From the NCBI RefSeq assembly GCF_945956895.1, contig NZ_CAMFJF010000001.1, positions 1 to 64,000 on the forward strand: 64,000 bases of DNA, written 5' to 3'. The translations under genes and the position numbers were made by a program. Positions 1 to 11,099 of this stretch are shown here, in pieces. This stretch comes from an uncultured Allobosea sp. Lineage in GTDB: Bacteria; Pseudomonadota; Alphaproteobacteria; Rhizobiales; Beijerinckiaceae. Positions within the stretch are counted from its first letter, which is position 1. The number at the start of each line of letters is the position of its first letter. The notes beneath the pieces were generated by a model. The model saw nothing but the letters and a program-made list of their open reading frames with translations, was not told the DNA's origin and did no database searches.

Positions 1-25
1 GGTCGAAGCGGTGACGGGAAACTGA
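1..25 (+). other. possible 3' end of an upstream gene
   Basis: In the second reading frame the first 25 bases read VEAVTGN and then a TGA stop. This could be the last codons of a gene that begins outside the window. A phoU-type gene would be expected just upstream of phoB in many proteobacteria, but seven residues are too few to identify it, and another frame also stays open for about 40 bases. Confidence 0.2.
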
Positions 26-50
26 ACGAACACGAAGTGCCGTAGCCTTT

Positions 51-145
51 CCGTCATGGTCGGGCTTGTCCCGACCATCCACGTCTTCGTCCCGGCAAGT
101 GCCGCTCAAGACATGGATGCTCGCCACAAGGGCGAGCATGACGGC
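51..145. repeat. palindromic repeat PR1 (GGTCGGG / GCTCGCC arms)
   Basis: Two-arm inverted repeat starting CCGTCATGGTCGGGC and ending GGGCGAGCATGACGG. Each arm is itself a hairpin (GGTCGGG...CCCGACC and GCTCGCC...GGCGAGC). The copy at 18795-18888 is the same element in the opposite orientation. It lies just upstream of phoB. Confidence 0.8.
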
Positions 146-174
146 GGGCTCGAAAGACCGACGGAAAAAGAAGC

Positions 175-882
175 ATGGCCGCACGTATCCTGATCGTCGA
201 GGACGAGGAGCCGCTTACCCTACTGCTGCGCTACAATCTCGAAGCCGAGGGCTTCGAGGTCGACAGCGTCGCGCGCGGGGACGATGCGGAGCTGCATCTG
301 CGCGATCACACGCCTGATCTCGTCCTGCTCGACTGGATGTTGCCGGGTCTGTCCGGCATCGAGCTTTGCCGTCGGCTGCGTTCGCGTCGCGATACGGAGC
401 GCGTGCCGATCATCATGCTCACGGCCCGCGGCGAGGAGACAGAGCGGGTGCGCGGGCTTGCGACCGGCGCCGACGACTATGTCGTGAAGCCGTTCTCGCT
501 GCCGGAGCTGATCGCGCGCATCCAGGCGCTTCTTCGCAGGGCGAAGCCGGGTCACGTCGCGGGGTTGCTCGCGGCCGGCGATCTCGAACTCGACCGCACG
601 ACGCGCCGCGTCCGCCGCGCCGGCAGCGAACTGCATCTCGGGCCGACCGAGTTCCGCCTGCTGGAGTTCCTGATGCAGGCGCCGGGCCGGGTCTATTCGC
701 GCGCCCAGTTGCTCGACGCCGTCTGGGGGCGCGACGTCTATATCGACGAGCGCACGGTCGACGTCCATGTCGGGCGCCTGCGCAAGGCGATCACGCCGGG
801 CGATGCCAAGGACCCGCTGCGCACCGTGCGCGGCGCCGGCTATGCCTTCGACGAGACCTTTGCGCGGGGCGGCGCGGCGTAA
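175..882 (+). CDS. phoB: phosphate regulon response regulator PhoB
   Basis: 235-residue OmpR/PhoB-type response regulator, the cytoplasmic transcription factor that activates phosphate-starvation genes after phosphorylation by PhoR. The receiver domain spans about residues 3-120, with acidic D10/E11, phospho-acceptor D53, T83 and K105 all present. The DNA-binding winged helix is at about 135-228 and contains the typical GRVYSRAQLLDAVWG and RTVDVHVGRLRKA stretches. Length is normal for PhoB. No phoR or pst genes are in the window, so PhoB rather than a paralogue is judged from sequence style. A candidate PhoB target site occurs at 24367-24395. The next gene converges after only three bases. 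Confidence 0.88.
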   Translation: MAARILIVEDEEPLTLLLRYNLEAEGFEVDSVARGDDAELHLRDHTPDLVLLDWMLPGLSGIELCRRLRSRRDTERVPIIMLTARGEETERVRGLATGADDYVVKPFSLPELIARIQALLRRAKPGHVAGLLAAGDLELDRTTRRVRRAGSELHLGPTEFRLLEFLMQAPGRVYSRAQLLDAVWGRDVYIDERTVDVHVGRLRKAITPGDAKDPLRTVRGAGYAFDETFARGGAA

Positions 883-885
883 GCT

Positions 886-1272
886 TCAGGCGTCCGGCCC
901 GCCCTCGATATCGCCGACCCAGCGCTGTGCTTCCTCATAGTCCTGCGGCTTGAAGGCGCGAACCTTGACGAAGGGGATCGCCGGATCGAGCAGGTCGATC
1001 AGGCGGGCGAGCCAGCCCCTGTCTGTGATCACGGCCTCCTTGGGGAAGCGGCGCAGCTCCCGCAGCTTGCCGATGCTGTAGCGCGCATCCTTCCAGGCGG
1101 CGGCGAGCGTCATGTCGGTGAAATCGGTCATATCGGCGAGAATGCCGATCTTCTCGTGGCGGGCGAGCCTGGCGCCGATATCGGCCATGATCGCGTCGAG
1201 ATCCTCGCCGGTCAGCGTCTGCGACAGGCGGTAGGCGGCGACATGGTCCGGCGCGGGCAGGATGGTGAGCAT
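886..1272 (-). CDS. SpoIIAA-like (STAS superfamily) protein
   Basis: 128-residue soluble protein resembling the SpoIIAA-like/DUF3478 family, a STAS-type fold common in proteobacteria with no settled function. The N-terminus (MLTILPAPDHVAAYRLS) and the alternating beta/alpha pattern fit that family; there is no signal peptide or membrane segment. A very good ribosome site (AAGGAGGAG) lies 3-11 bases before the ATG. The gene starts 54 bases downstream of the LysR gene on the same strand, so the two may be co-transcribed. Family assignment is from recognition only. Confidence 0.65.
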   Translation of the reverse strand: MLTILPAPDHVAAYRLSQTLTGEDLDAIMADIGARLARHEKIGILADMTDFTDMTLAAAWKDARYSIGKLRELRRFPKEAVITDRGWLARLIDLLDPAIPFVKVRAFKPQDYEEAQRWVGDIEGGPDA

Positions 1273-1326
1273 GGCTCCTCCTTCTCCGAGACAACGCGCG
1301 GACGAGGGTGAAGTTTCGCGTACCGA

Positions 1327-2253
1327 TCAGGCTGACGCGACAGGCGCGCGCGTGGCGGCATCGAAGCTTTCGGCCTCGGCGCGCAGCCAGGCGATGAAGG
1401 CATCCAGGCCCGGGCGCGGCGGCTGGTCGAGCGGGCGCGTCAGCCAGCAGCCGATGGCGCTGGTGAAGCCGAGCCCCAGCGGATTGACGAGCGCGCCGGA
1501 AGCCAGTTCGTCGGCGACATAGCAGCGCGGCGCCAGCGCGAAACCCAGGCCTGCGACCGCGGCGCTGGTGATGACGGAATAATAGCCGTAGCGCACGGTA
1601 TGCTCGGGCACCGCGCCGCGCAGGTCATGCGCCTCGGTAAACTCGGCCCAGAAGGTCGGCATCTGGTAATGCTGCAGCAGGGTCATCTTCTGGATGTCGG
1701 CGGCACGGCGGAAGCCGCCCATCCGTTCGATCAGGCTCGGCGCCGCGACGAGCGCGACATCGCGGCCGAACAGGAAATGCGCCTCCTTGCCGGGCCAGGG
1801 CGGGACGCCGTGGGCGATCTCGATATCCGGCTCCTCGGTCTCGCTCTCGCTGACATAGTTGGTGAACTGCACGTCGACGCCGGGATGGGCCTCGGCGAAG
1901 GCGGGAAAGCGCGCCATCAGCCAGCGTTCGCCGGCGATCGCGACCATGTGCAGGCGGATCGGCCGGGCGATGGCGTTGCGTTCCGCAAGGCGTCTTGCGC
2001 CGCGCTCCATCTGCTCCAGCGCCGCCTCGGCATAGGGCAGGTAGATCGCGCCGGCCTCGGTCAGCTTGAGGCCGAGCGGGCTGCGGTCGAACAGCACGGC
2101 GCCGAGATGATGTTCCAGCGAGAGGATCTGCTTGGAAACCGCGCTCTGGGTCAGGTTGACCGCCTGGGCGGCACGGGCCGTCGAGCCCAGCCTCGCAACG
2201 GTGGCGAACGCCCTGAGCGCCGCGGCTGAGGGAGGGGGGCGGCCGGCCGCCAT
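1327..2253 (-). CDS. LysR-family transcriptional regulator
   Basis: 308 residues. An N-terminal winged helix-turn-helix (about residues 9-68, with LTQSAVSKQILSLE and a glycine-cleavage-activator-like style) is followed by a periplasmic-binding-type effector domain from about 95. An AAGGAAT ribosome site precedes the ATG. It is transcribed away from the argininosuccinate-lyase-like gene at 2348 across a 94-base gap. This is the classic arrangement of a LysR regulator with its target, so it probably controls the lyase/ABC-transporter operon. The effector is unknown; an amino acid or amino acid conjugate taken up by that transporter is the natural guess. Confidence 0.85.
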   Translation of the reverse strand: MAAGRPPPSAAALRAFATVARLGSTARAAQAVNLTQSAVSKQILSLEHHLGAVLFDRSPLGLKLTEAGAIYLPYAEAALEQMERGARRLAERNAIARPIRLHMVAIAGERWLMARFPAFAEAHPGVDVQFTNYVSESETEEPDIEIAHGVPPWPGKEAHFLFGRDVALVAAPSLIERMGGFRRAADIQKMTLLQHYQMPTFWAEFTEAHDLRGAVPEHTVRYGYYSVITSAAVAGLGFALAPRCYVADELASGALVNPLGLGFTSAIGCWLTRPLDQPPRPGLDAFIAWLRAEAESFDAATRAPVASA

Positions 2254-2347
2254 GGGGTATTCCTTTTTGGACTATAGCGGCGGAGATCGTTTCGTTTGCC
2301 GGGCTCGCGGTCAAGAGGCCATTCTTCCGGGCGGGAGAAGTGACATC

Positions 2348-3763
2348 ATGAACCAGACGACCCGCCTCTGGGGCGGCCGCTTCCGCAAGCAGCCGGACCC
2401 GCGCCTGATGAAGCTGTCGAGCGCGGCCGGCGAGCATGCCCGGCTGGTGCCGCAGGACGTCGCAGGCGGCAAGGCACATGCGGCCGAGCTCGGGCGCGCC
2501 GGCCTGCTGACGGCGCAGGAGCTTGAGACCATCTTGGCTGCACTCGACGGGATCGCCCGCGACACGGTCGCGGGGCGGATCGCGCCGGGACCGCAGGACG
2601 AGGATGTCCATACCTTCATCGAGCGCATCCTGACCGAGCGCATCGGCACGACGGGGGCGAAACTGCGCGCCGGGCGCTCGCGCAACGATCAGGCCGCCAA
2701 CAATCTCAAGCTCTATCTGCGGAGTAAGTCGCGCTCGCTCGCCGGGATGCTGGCGGAACTGCTGACCGCGATCGCCGATCAGGCCGAGGAGCATGCGGCG
2801 TCCGTCTGCCCGGGCTTTACCCATCTCCAGAGCGCGCAGCCCGTCACTTTCGGCCATTGGCTGATGGCGCATGGCCAGGTGCTGATGCGCGATGCCTCGC
2901 GCCTGACCGATTGGGAGAAGCGCTCGGGCCAATCCCCGCTCGGGGCGGCGGCGCTCGCGGGCTCGGCGATCACGCTCAATCCGGAACTCAGCGCCAAGGC
3001 GCTCGGCTATGACGGCCCGTTCGAGAATTCGGTCGATGCGGTCGGCGCGCGCGACCATGTCGCGGAATTCCTGTTCGTCGCGGCGATGCTGGCGACCAAT
3101 CTGTCGCGGCTGGCCGAAGAGGTGACGCTGTGGACCTCCCGGCAATTCGCCTGGGTGACGCTGGACGACGCCTTCGCGACGGGATCCTCGATCATGCCGC
3201 AGAAGAAGAACCCGGATATCGCCGAGATCTCGCGCGGCCGGGCGGCAAGGCTCGCCGGCGACCTCGTCACCATGCTCGGCGCGCTCAAAGGACTGCCGCT
3301 GTCCTATAACCGCGACCTCGCCGAGGATAAGCGCACCGGTTTCGATGCCGTCGACGTGCTGGAAGAGGTGCTGCCGGCCTTCGCCGGACTGATCGCCAGC
3401 ATGAGCGCCGATGTCGCGACGATGCGGGCGCAGGCCGGTTCGGGCTTCGCGCTGGCGACGGAGGTGGCGGACCATCTGGCGCGCCAGGGCGTGCCCTTCG
3501 CCGAGGCGCATGAGATCACCGGCGCGCTGGTGCGCTATTGCGAGGAGATGGGCTGTGAGCTGGAAACGCTCGATGCCGTCGATCTCCGCGCCGTCGATCC
3601 GAGGCTCGATGCCGGTGTGCTCGATCATCTGACATTGGATGCGGCAGTCGCCGCGCGCAGCGGCCATGGCGGCACGGCGCCGGACAGGGTGCGCGAGCAG
3701 ATCGCGCGCTTCCGCGGCAAGCTCGCCGATCTCGAAGCCTGGAGCCGGGAGACGCAGCGATGA
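2348..3763 (+). CDS. argininosuccinate lyase-like protein linked to an ABC transporter
   Basis: 471 residues of the aspartase/fumarase superfamily, ArgH branch: WGGRF at 8-12, AGRSRND at 108-114, the general-acid loop FTHLQ around H159, and the signature [12 protein letters not shown] with catalytic S281. The start is ATG 2348; the frame is open further upstream but nothing there resembles the family. The usual NS(M/L)DAVSDRD stretch reads [10 protein letters not shown] (228-236). The stop overlaps the permease start (ATGA), and a LysR gene diverges from it, so it is wired as a catabolic transport operon rather than an arginine-synthesis gene. It may be a true argininosuccinate lyase or a related C-N lyase acting on imported amino acid conjugates. 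The protein looks closer to actinobacterial-style ArgH than to typical rhizobial ArgH, but this is from memory. Confidence 0.8.
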   Translation: MNQTTRLWGGRFRKQPDPRLMKLSSAAGEHARLVPQDVAGGKAHAAELGRAGLLTAQELETILAALDGIARDTVAGRIAPGPQDEDVHTFIERILTERIGTTGAKLRAGRSRNDQAANNLKLYLRSKSRSLAGMLAELLTAIADQAEEHAASVCPGFTHLQSAQPVTFGHWLMAHGQVLMRDASRLTDWEKRSGQSPLGAAALAGSAITLNPELSAKALGYDGPFENSVDAVGARDHVAEFLFVAAMLATNLSRLAEEVTLWTSRQFAWVTLDDAFATGSSIMPQKKNPDIAEISRGRAARLAGDLVTMLGALKGLPLSYNRDLAEDKRTGFDAVDVLEEVLPAFAGLIASMSADVATMRAQAGSGFALATEVADHLARQGVPFAEAHEITGALVRYCEEMGCELETLDAVDLRAVDPRLDAGVLDHLTLDAAVAARSGHGGTAPDRVREQIARFRGKLADLEAWSRETQR

Positions 3764-4653
3764 GCGACGCGACCTCGCCGATCAGCAGCCGCGACCTCGC
3801 CGCCGTCTCGCATCTCCGGATCGTGCCGCGGCGCTTCTACGGGCGCTGGATTGCGTCGGCAATCATCCTCGCCATCCTCGCCTGGGTGGTGATGGCCTTC
3901 GTCGAGGGCGACATCGCCTGGCCGGTCGTCCGGCAGTTCTTCACCGCGCCGGCGATCATTGCCGGTCTCGGCAATACGCTGGTCATGACGGCCTGCGCCA
4001 TGGCGCTGGGCATCGTGCTCGGCGTCGTCTTCGCCATCATGTACATGTCGCCGAACCCGGTGCTGCGCAGCGTCGCGCTGTTCTACATCTGGTTCTTCCG
4101 GGGCACGCCGCTGCTGCTCCAGCTCCTGATCTGGTTCAACCTGGCGCTGGTCTTTCCGACCATCGGCATTCCCGGCCTGTTCTCCTGGCGCACGATCGAC
4201 ATCATCGGGCCGTTCATGGCGACGCTGCTCGGGCTCGGCATGAACCAGGGCGCCTATACCGCCGAGGTGGTGCGCGGCGGCATCCTCTCCGTCGATACCG
4301 GGCAGACCGAGGCCGCCAAGGCGATCGGCATGACGCGGCTCACGACTCTGCGCCGGATCGTGCTGCCGCAGGCGATGCGGGTCATCATCCCGCCGGTCGG
4401 CAACGAGGTCATCAGCATGGTCAAGCTGACCTCGGTCGCGAGCGTGATCCAGTATGCCGAGATCCTGCGCAACGCGCAGACGATCTATTACGCCAATGCC
4501 CGCGTCATCGAGTTGCTGATCGTGGCGGCCGGCTGGTACCTGCTCGTGGTGACGATCTTGCAGGTCGGACAGTATTTCCTCGAACGCCATTTCGCGAAGG
4601 GCCGGGGAGGGCGGCGCGTCAAGCGCGCGGCGGTGCAGGAGGACGCGGCATGA
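3760..4653 (+). CDS. polar amino acid ABC transporter permease
   Basis: 297-residue inner-membrane permease of the HisM/GlnP type. A cytoplasmic N-terminal extension of about 30 residues is followed by about five hydrophobic helices. The conserved EAA loop contacting the ATPase is visible as [16 protein letters not shown], followed by [13 protein letters not shown]. There is only one permease gene, so the transporter would use a homodimer. Start and stop both overlap neighbours by four bases, giving tight translational coupling with the lyase and the ATPase. Substrate class (polar amino acid or opine-like compound) is inferred from family. Confidence 0.88.
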   Translation: MSDATSPISSRDLAAVSHLRIVPRRFYGRWIASAIILAILAWVVMAFVEGDIAWPVVRQFFTAPAIIAGLGNTLVMTACAMALGIVLGVVFAIMYMSPNPVLRSVALFYIWFFRGTPLLLQLLIWFNLALVFPTIGIPGLFSWRTIDIIGPFMATLLGLGMNQGAYTAEVVRGGILSVDTGQTEAAKAIGMTRLTTLRRIVLPQAMRVIIPPVGNEVISMVKLTSVASVIQYAEILRNAQTIYYANARVIELLIVAAGWYLLVVTILQVGQYFLERHFAKGRGGRRVKRAAVQEDAA

Positions 4654-5444
4654 GCGCGGCTGAGACCCAGGCGAAGGCCGATAGCGCGATCGTCACGATC
4701 GCCAATGTCAGCAAGCTCTTCGGCGACCTGAAGGCGCTGAACAACGTCTCGCTTTCGATCGAGCCCGGCACGGTCCAGTGCATCATCGGGCCGTCGGGCT
4801 CGGGCAAGTCGACGCTGCTGCGCTGCATCAACCAGCTCGAGAAGATCGACCAGGGCGCGATCCGCGTCGATGGCGAATTGATCGGCTATCGCCGCGTCGG
4901 TGACGAATTGCACGAATTGACCGATGTCGAGATCGCGCGCCAGCGCCTCGTCACCGGGATGGTCTTCCAGCGCTTCAACCTGTTCAACCACATGACGGCG
5001 TTGCAGAACATCATCGAGGGACCGCTCACCGTGCTGAAGCAGCCGCGCAAGCAGATCGTCGCCGAGGCGATGGCGCTGCTGGAGCGGGTCGGCCTCGCCG
5101 ACAAGCGCGATTCCTATCCGAGCGAGCTTTCGGGCGGGCAGCAGCAGCGTATCGCGATTGCCCGCGCGCTGGCGATGAAGCCCAAGCTGATGCTGTTCGA
5201 CGAGCCGACCTCGGCGCTCGACCCCGAACTCGTCGGCGAGGTGCTCAACGTCATGCGCGACCTCGCGGCTTCCGGCATGACCATGATCGTGGTCACCCAC
5301 GAGCTCGGCTTCGCCCGCGAGGTCGCGAGCGATGTCGTCTTCATGGACAAGGGCGAGATCGTCGAGCAGGGCCCGCCGCAGACTGTACTCGTCGCGCCCA
5401 GGCAGGCGCGCACCCGCGATTTCATCGCCGCCGTCCTGAAGTGA
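4650..5444 (+). CDS. amino acid ABC transporter ATP-binding protein (GlnQ/HisP type)
   Basis: 264 residues, start ATG 4650 inside the permease stop. Walker [10 protein letters not shown] at 47-55, Q-loop [14 protein letters not shown] signature LSGGQQQR, Walker [15 protein letters not shown] and the H-loop VTHE are all intact. It energises the neighbouring permease for import. The insertion between Walker A and the Q-loop ([14 protein letters not shown]) is typical of polar amino acid importers. Co-transcribed with the lyase, permease and binding protein. Confidence 0.92.
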   Translation: MSAAETQAKADSAIVTIANVSKLFGDLKALNNVSLSIEPGTVQCIIGPSGSGKSTLLRCINQLEKIDQGAIRVDGELIGYRRVGDELHELTDVEIARQRLVTGMVFQRFNLFNHMTALQNIIEGPLTVLKQPRKQIVAEAMALLERVGLADKRDSYPSELSGGQQQRIAIARALAMKPKLMLFDEPTSALDPELVGEVLNVMRDLAASGMTMIVVTHELGFAREVASDVVFMDKGEIVEQGPPQTVLVAPRQARTRDFIAAVLK

Positions 5445-5479
5445 CGACGGTGAATCCGTTCAGTAGAGGGAGAGACCAC

Positions 5480-6310
5480 ATGCTTCGTTTGACCATCGCC
5501 GCCGCGCTTCTCGCCGGCACCACGCTCGCCGCGCAGGCCCAGGCCCTGCCAGACCGCATCAAGACCGCCGGCAAGATCGTGATCGCAACCCAGCCGAACT
5601 ATCCGCCGATCACCTTCAAGGATGTCGCGACCAACCAGCTCTCGGGCTTCGACATCGAGCTCGGCGAGGCGATCGCCAAGGAGCTCGGTGTCAAGGTCGA
5701 GTGGCAGGAGACCGCCTTCGCCCAGATGCTGCCCTCACTGCAGACCGGTCGTGTCGACGCCGTGATGGCGGGCATGAGCGATCTGCCGGCGCGGCGCGAG
5801 ACCGCCGATTTCATCGACTACATGGATTCCGGCGCGCAGTTCTATACGGTCACCGCCTTCAAGGACACGATCAAGACCCCCGAGGATCTCTGCGGCAAGA
5901 GCGTCGGCGCCAGCCGCTCGACCAACTGGCCGCGCCAGATCGGTGAGTGGAGCGAGGCGAACTGCGTCGCCAAGGGCAAGCCGGCGATCAACGTGGTCGG
6001 CACCGAGGGCTCGGTCGATGCCCGCACCCAGCTCAAGACGCAGCGTCTGCAGGGCGGCGTCCAGGGTAGCGAGACGATGAGCCATTTCCAGAAGCTGGAG
6101 CCGAACACCTATATCCCGCTCGGCAAGCCCTTCACCCATTCGCTGGCCGGCATCCCCTTCGCCAAGACGGCGGAAGGCACGCAGCTGCGTGATGCGGTCA
6201 AGGGCGCGCTCGACCGGCTCCAGGCCAACGGCACCTATGACGCGCTGATCAAGAAATACGGCCTGCTCGACAACGCGGTGAAGCCGGTCAGCATCAATCA
6301 GGGCAAGTGA
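5480..6310 (+). CDS. amino acid ABC transporter periplasmic binding protein
   Basis: 276 residues of the family-3 solute-binding proteins. The start is ATG 5480, preceded by AGAGGGAGAG; an upstream GTG at 5441 would add 13 residues that do not fit a signal peptide. Residues 1-22 are a Sec signal peptide ending AQAQA before LPDRIK. The mature part has the fold pattern of this family (IVIATQPNYPPITFKD, then SGFDIELGEAIAKELGVKVEW). It delivers the substrate to the permease. It is the last gene of the lyase operon and is followed by a terminator hairpin. Confidence 0.9.
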   Translation: MLRLTIAAALLAGTTLAAQAQALPDRIKTAGKIVIATQPNYPPITFKDVATNQLSGFDIELGEAIAKELGVKVEWQETAFAQMLPSLQTGRVDAVMAGMSDLPARRETADFIDYMDSGAQFYTVTAFKDTIKTPEDLCGKSVGASRSTNWPRQIGEWSEANCVAKGKPAINVVGTEGSVDARTQLKTQRLQGGVQGSETMSHFQKLEPNTYIPLGKPFTHSLAGIPFAKTAEGTQLRDAVKGALDRLQANGTYDALIKKYGLLDNAVKPVSINQGK

Positions 6311-6320
6311 GTCTCTGGAC

Positions 6321-6346
6321 GGCGGGGTATTTGTCCCCGCCGCTTT
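6321..6346 (+). terminator. terminator-like hairpin after the lyase/ABC operon
   Basis: GGCGGGG (6321-6327) pairs with CCCCGCC (6335-6341) around a 7-base loop, followed by GCTTT. Position 10 bases after the stop fits an intrinsic terminator, though the T-run is short. Confidence 0.6.
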
Positions 6347-6355
6347 GAAACGACG

Positions 6356-6463
6356 CCGTCATTCCGGGCGGAGCGAAGCGGAGACCCGGAATCCATCGTA
6401 GAGCGCGTCGCCCTTCGATGGATTCCGGATCGGCGCGGCTTCGCCGCTTGTCCGGAATGACGG
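6356..6463. repeat. palindromic repeat PR2 (TTCCGGG arms)
   Basis: Starts CCGTCATTCCGGGCGGAGC and ends TTGTCCGGAATGACGG. The inner arms ATCCATCG and CGATGGAT also pair. Lies between two co-oriented genes, downstream of the ABC operon terminator. The bases from here to zapE (6464-6592) hold no recognisable gene. Confidence 0.85.
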
Positions 6464-6592
6464 CGTTCTTCGTGGGATTCGCTGCGCGTTGCCGCGTTTG
6501 CGCGATCAAGCAACCCGTAGCGCGGGCTTGCAGGCTCGGCTGCGCTGCCGTAACCCGGGCAGGTCTTATCCGGATCGCCAGCGCCCGCCGTC

Positions 6593-7771
6593 ATGTCAGC
6601 CTCGATCACCGACCGTTATGCCGCCCTGGTCGAGGCGGGCGCCATCGAGCGCGATCCCGCGCAGGTCGCAGTAGTCAAGAAGCTCCAGGCGCTAACCGAA
6701 ACGCTCGCCGCCCGGCGCCTGGCCCGCAAGGGCAGCGCGCTCGGCTGGCTCTTCGGCAAGAAGCCGGACACGGCGGCTGCGCCGAAGGGGCTCTATGTCT
6801 GGGGCTCGGTCGGCCGCGGCAAGACCATGCTGATGGACATGTTTTTCGAGGCGGCGCCGGTGAAGCGCAAGCGCCGCGTGCATTTCCACGAATTCCTCGC
6901 CGACGTTCATGGCCGCATCAATGCCTACCGTCAGAAGGTCAAGAGCGGGGAGGTCAAGGATTCCGATCCGATCGCGCCCGTCGCGGCGGATCTCGCGGAA
7001 GAAGCCTATCTGCTCTGCTTCGACGAGTTCACCGTCACCGACATCGCCGATGCGATGATCCTCGGCCGGCTGTTCACGGCACTCTTCGTGGCCGGCGTCG
7101 TGGTGGTCGCGACCTCAAATGTCGAGCCGTCGCGGCTCTATGAGGGCGGGCTCAACCGGGCGCTGTTCCTGCCCTTCATCGCATTGCTGCAGACCAAGGT
7201 TGAGGTGCTCAAGCTCGACGCGCGCACCGATTTCCGGCTGGAGAAGCTGGGCGGCGCGCCGGTCTATCATGTCCCGGCCGACGAGAAGGCGAAGGCCGCG
7301 CTCAATGCCGCCTTCAAGGCGCTGTCGGGCAAGGCGCATGGGCACAAGGCCGTGCTGAGCGTGCAGGGGCACGAACTCGTCCTGCCGCAGGCGGCCGGCG
7401 GCGTGGCGCGGGCGAGTTTCGCCGATCTCTGTGCCCAGGCCTATGGTGCCTCGGACTACATCGCCCTGGCGCAGCGCTTCCACACGCTGATGCTCGATGA
7501 CATTCCGATCCTCGACTACGACCGTCGCAACGAGGCCAAGCGCTTCATCATCCTGATCGACACGCTCTACGAGCATCATGTGAAGCTCGTCGCCTCGGCG
7601 GCGGCCGAGCCGCATGAGCTCTACCGCGCCAGGCAGGGGCGCGAGGCCTTCGAGTTCGACCGCACCGTCTCCCGCCTGATCGAGATGCGCTCCGAGGACT
7701 ATCTGGCGATGCCGCATGGCCGGCCGGATTCCACGGCGAGCGGGGACACGACAGGATTGGTCGAGACGTGA
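6593..7771 (+). CDS. zapE: cell division ATPase ZapE / AFG1-like
   Basis: 392 residues of the AFG1/ZapE family, a P-loop ATPase that binds FtsZ in proteobacteria and is related to mitochondrial AFG1/LACE1. Walker A GSVGRGKT is at 71-78, Walker B is in LLCFDEFTVTD at about 140-150, and RRVHFHEFL is a family hallmark. Length is normal. Location shortly upstream of mdh is common in alphaproteobacteria. No signal peptide; cytoplasmic, membrane-associated by family knowledge. Confidence 0.9.
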   Translation: MSASITDRYAALVEAGAIERDPAQVAVVKKLQALTETLAARRLARKGSALGWLFGKKPDTAAAPKGLYVWGSVGRGKTMLMDMFFEAAPVKRKRRVHFHEFLADVHGRINAYRQKVKSGEVKDSDPIAPVAADLAEEAYLLCFDEFTVTDIADAMILGRLFTALFVAGVVVVATSNVEPSRLYEGGLNRALFLPFIALLQTKVEVLKLDARTDFRLEKLGGAPVYHVPADEKAKAALNAAFKALSGKAHGHKAVLSVQGHELVLPQAAGGVARASFADLCAQAYGASDYIALAQRFHTLMLDDIPILDYDRRNEAKRFIILIDTLYEHHVKLVASAAAEPHELYRARQGREAFEFDRTVSRLIEMRSEDYLAMPHGRPDSTASGDTTGLVET

Positions 7772-7797
7772 GCTTCGCCGCCGATCAGAAGGAGGCA

Positions 7798-7898
7798 GTC
7801 ATCCCGGGCAAGCTGCGCAGCAGCGCCGACCCGGGATCCATGCCTGAACCTTGCTCGGCAGCGCTCCGGGATGGATCCCGGGTCAAGCCCGGGATGAC
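7798..7898. repeat. palindromic repeat PR3 (CCCGGG arms)
   Basis: GTCATCCCGGG ... CCCGGGATGAC with nested inner arms ACCCGGGATCCAT and ATGGATCCCGGGT. Lies between zapE and the TetR gene. Confidence 0.85.
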
Positions 7899-7941
7899 GG
7901 TGTGGTTCCTTGCGAACCCAGGATCGGGGAGCCGCTGAGCC

Positions 7942-8541
7942 ATGCCGCAGCGCGAGCCGAGCGAGACCCGCATCCTCACGGTCGCCGGCGAACATCTGCG
8001 CAAGTTCGGGCTGAAGCGCTTCACGGTCGTTGCCGTGGCGGAAGAGGCGGGCATGACCCATGCCAATGTCTACCGCTACTTCCCGTCCAAGGGTGCGCTG
8101 ATCGACGCGGTCGTCGATGTCTGGCTGAAGGCGACCGAGCGGCGGCTGGCCGATGTCGCTGATGGCCCCGACCCGGCCGACGACAAGCTCGAGCGCCTGA
8201 TCCTGGCGCTGGCCAAGGCCAATCGCGACCTGTTGACCGAGGAACCGCATCTCTTCGCGGCGCTGTCGCTGGCCGTTGCCAAGCGGCACGCGATCAGCCG
8301 GCGCAACCGCACCCGCGTGCGGGCCCTGTTCGAGCGGGTGGTCGACGAGGGCATGGCCACCGGCGTGTTCGAGCCACGCGACCGCGACCGGGCGATCGCC
8401 TTCGTCATCGACGCCACCAATCGCTTCATCCACCCCGCCTCGCTGGCGCTGGAGGCCGATGTGCCGCAGGCATCCGTCGATACGCGGCTCTCGACCCTTA
8501 TCCGGGTGATCCTGCGGGTGCTCGGCAGCGGGATCGTGTGA
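7942..8541 (+). CDS. TetR-family transcriptional regulator
   Basis: 199 residues. The N-terminal helix-turn-helix occupies about 8-55, with the TetR-like stretch FTVVAVAEEAGMTHANVYRYFPSKGALIDAV shortened here to its key features: alanine-valine-alanine turn, glycine, and YRYF in the recognition helix. The C-terminal part is a helical ligand domain with no recognisable ligand class. It stands alone between two repeats/palindromes; its target is unknown. An AT-rich perfect palindrome lies just 14 bases after its stop. Confidence 0.85.
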   Translation: MPQREPSETRILTVAGEHLRKFGLKRFTVVAVAEEAGMTHANVYRYFPSKGALIDAVVDVWLKATERRLADVADGPDPADDKLERLILALAKANRDLLTEEPHLFAALSLAVAKRHAISRRNRTRVRALFERVVDEGMATGVFEPRDRDRAIAFVIDATNRFIHPASLALEADVPQASVDTRLSTLIRVILRVLGSGIV

Positions 8542-8555
8542 ATAATCTGGTGACG

Positions 8556-8581
8556 AATTACAATATCTGTAAATTGTAATT
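8556..8581. promoter_or_regulatory. AT-rich perfect inverted repeat after the TetR gene
   Basis: AATTACAAT (8556-8564) and ATTGTAATT (8573-8581) form a perfect 9-base inverted repeat with an 8-base spacer, standing out in GC-rich surroundings. It could be an operator (TetR size) or a weak transcript-end hairpin without a T-run. Confidence 0.45.
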
Positions 8582-9815
<1,234 letters not shown>

Positions 9816-9823
9816 TCTAACTG

Positions 9824-9858
9824 AAGGCGGCGAGCGTCGATCCGCTTCGCCGCCTTTT
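9824..9858 (+). terminator. hairpin between mdh and sucC
   Basis: AAGGCGGCGA (9824-9833) pairs perfectly with TCGCCGCCTT (9847-9856), followed by TT. This is a 10-base stem with a 13-base loop and a short T-run. It may be a full or partial terminator that lets mdh be expressed more than the suc genes. Confidence 0.65.
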
Positions 9859-9893
9859 CGTCTTCATTTGTCGCTGTCAGGGAAACCGAGCAC

Positions 9894-11090
<1,197 letters not shown>

Positions 11091-11099
11091 GGAGCAGAC

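Noticed and set aside
66-317. Short frame overlapping the start of phoB
   Set aside because: Its first half is repeat PR1 and the rest is phoB in another frame.
2132-2347. Longer N-terminus for the ArgH-like protein (72 extra codons)
   Set aside because: The extra part is antisense to the start of the LysR gene and does not resemble any ArgH; ATG 2348 begins at the family's normal WGGRF distance.
1625-3667. 680-codon minus-strand frame across LysR and the ArgH-like gene
   Set aside because: Overlaps two clear genes in another frame or strand; no motif seen.
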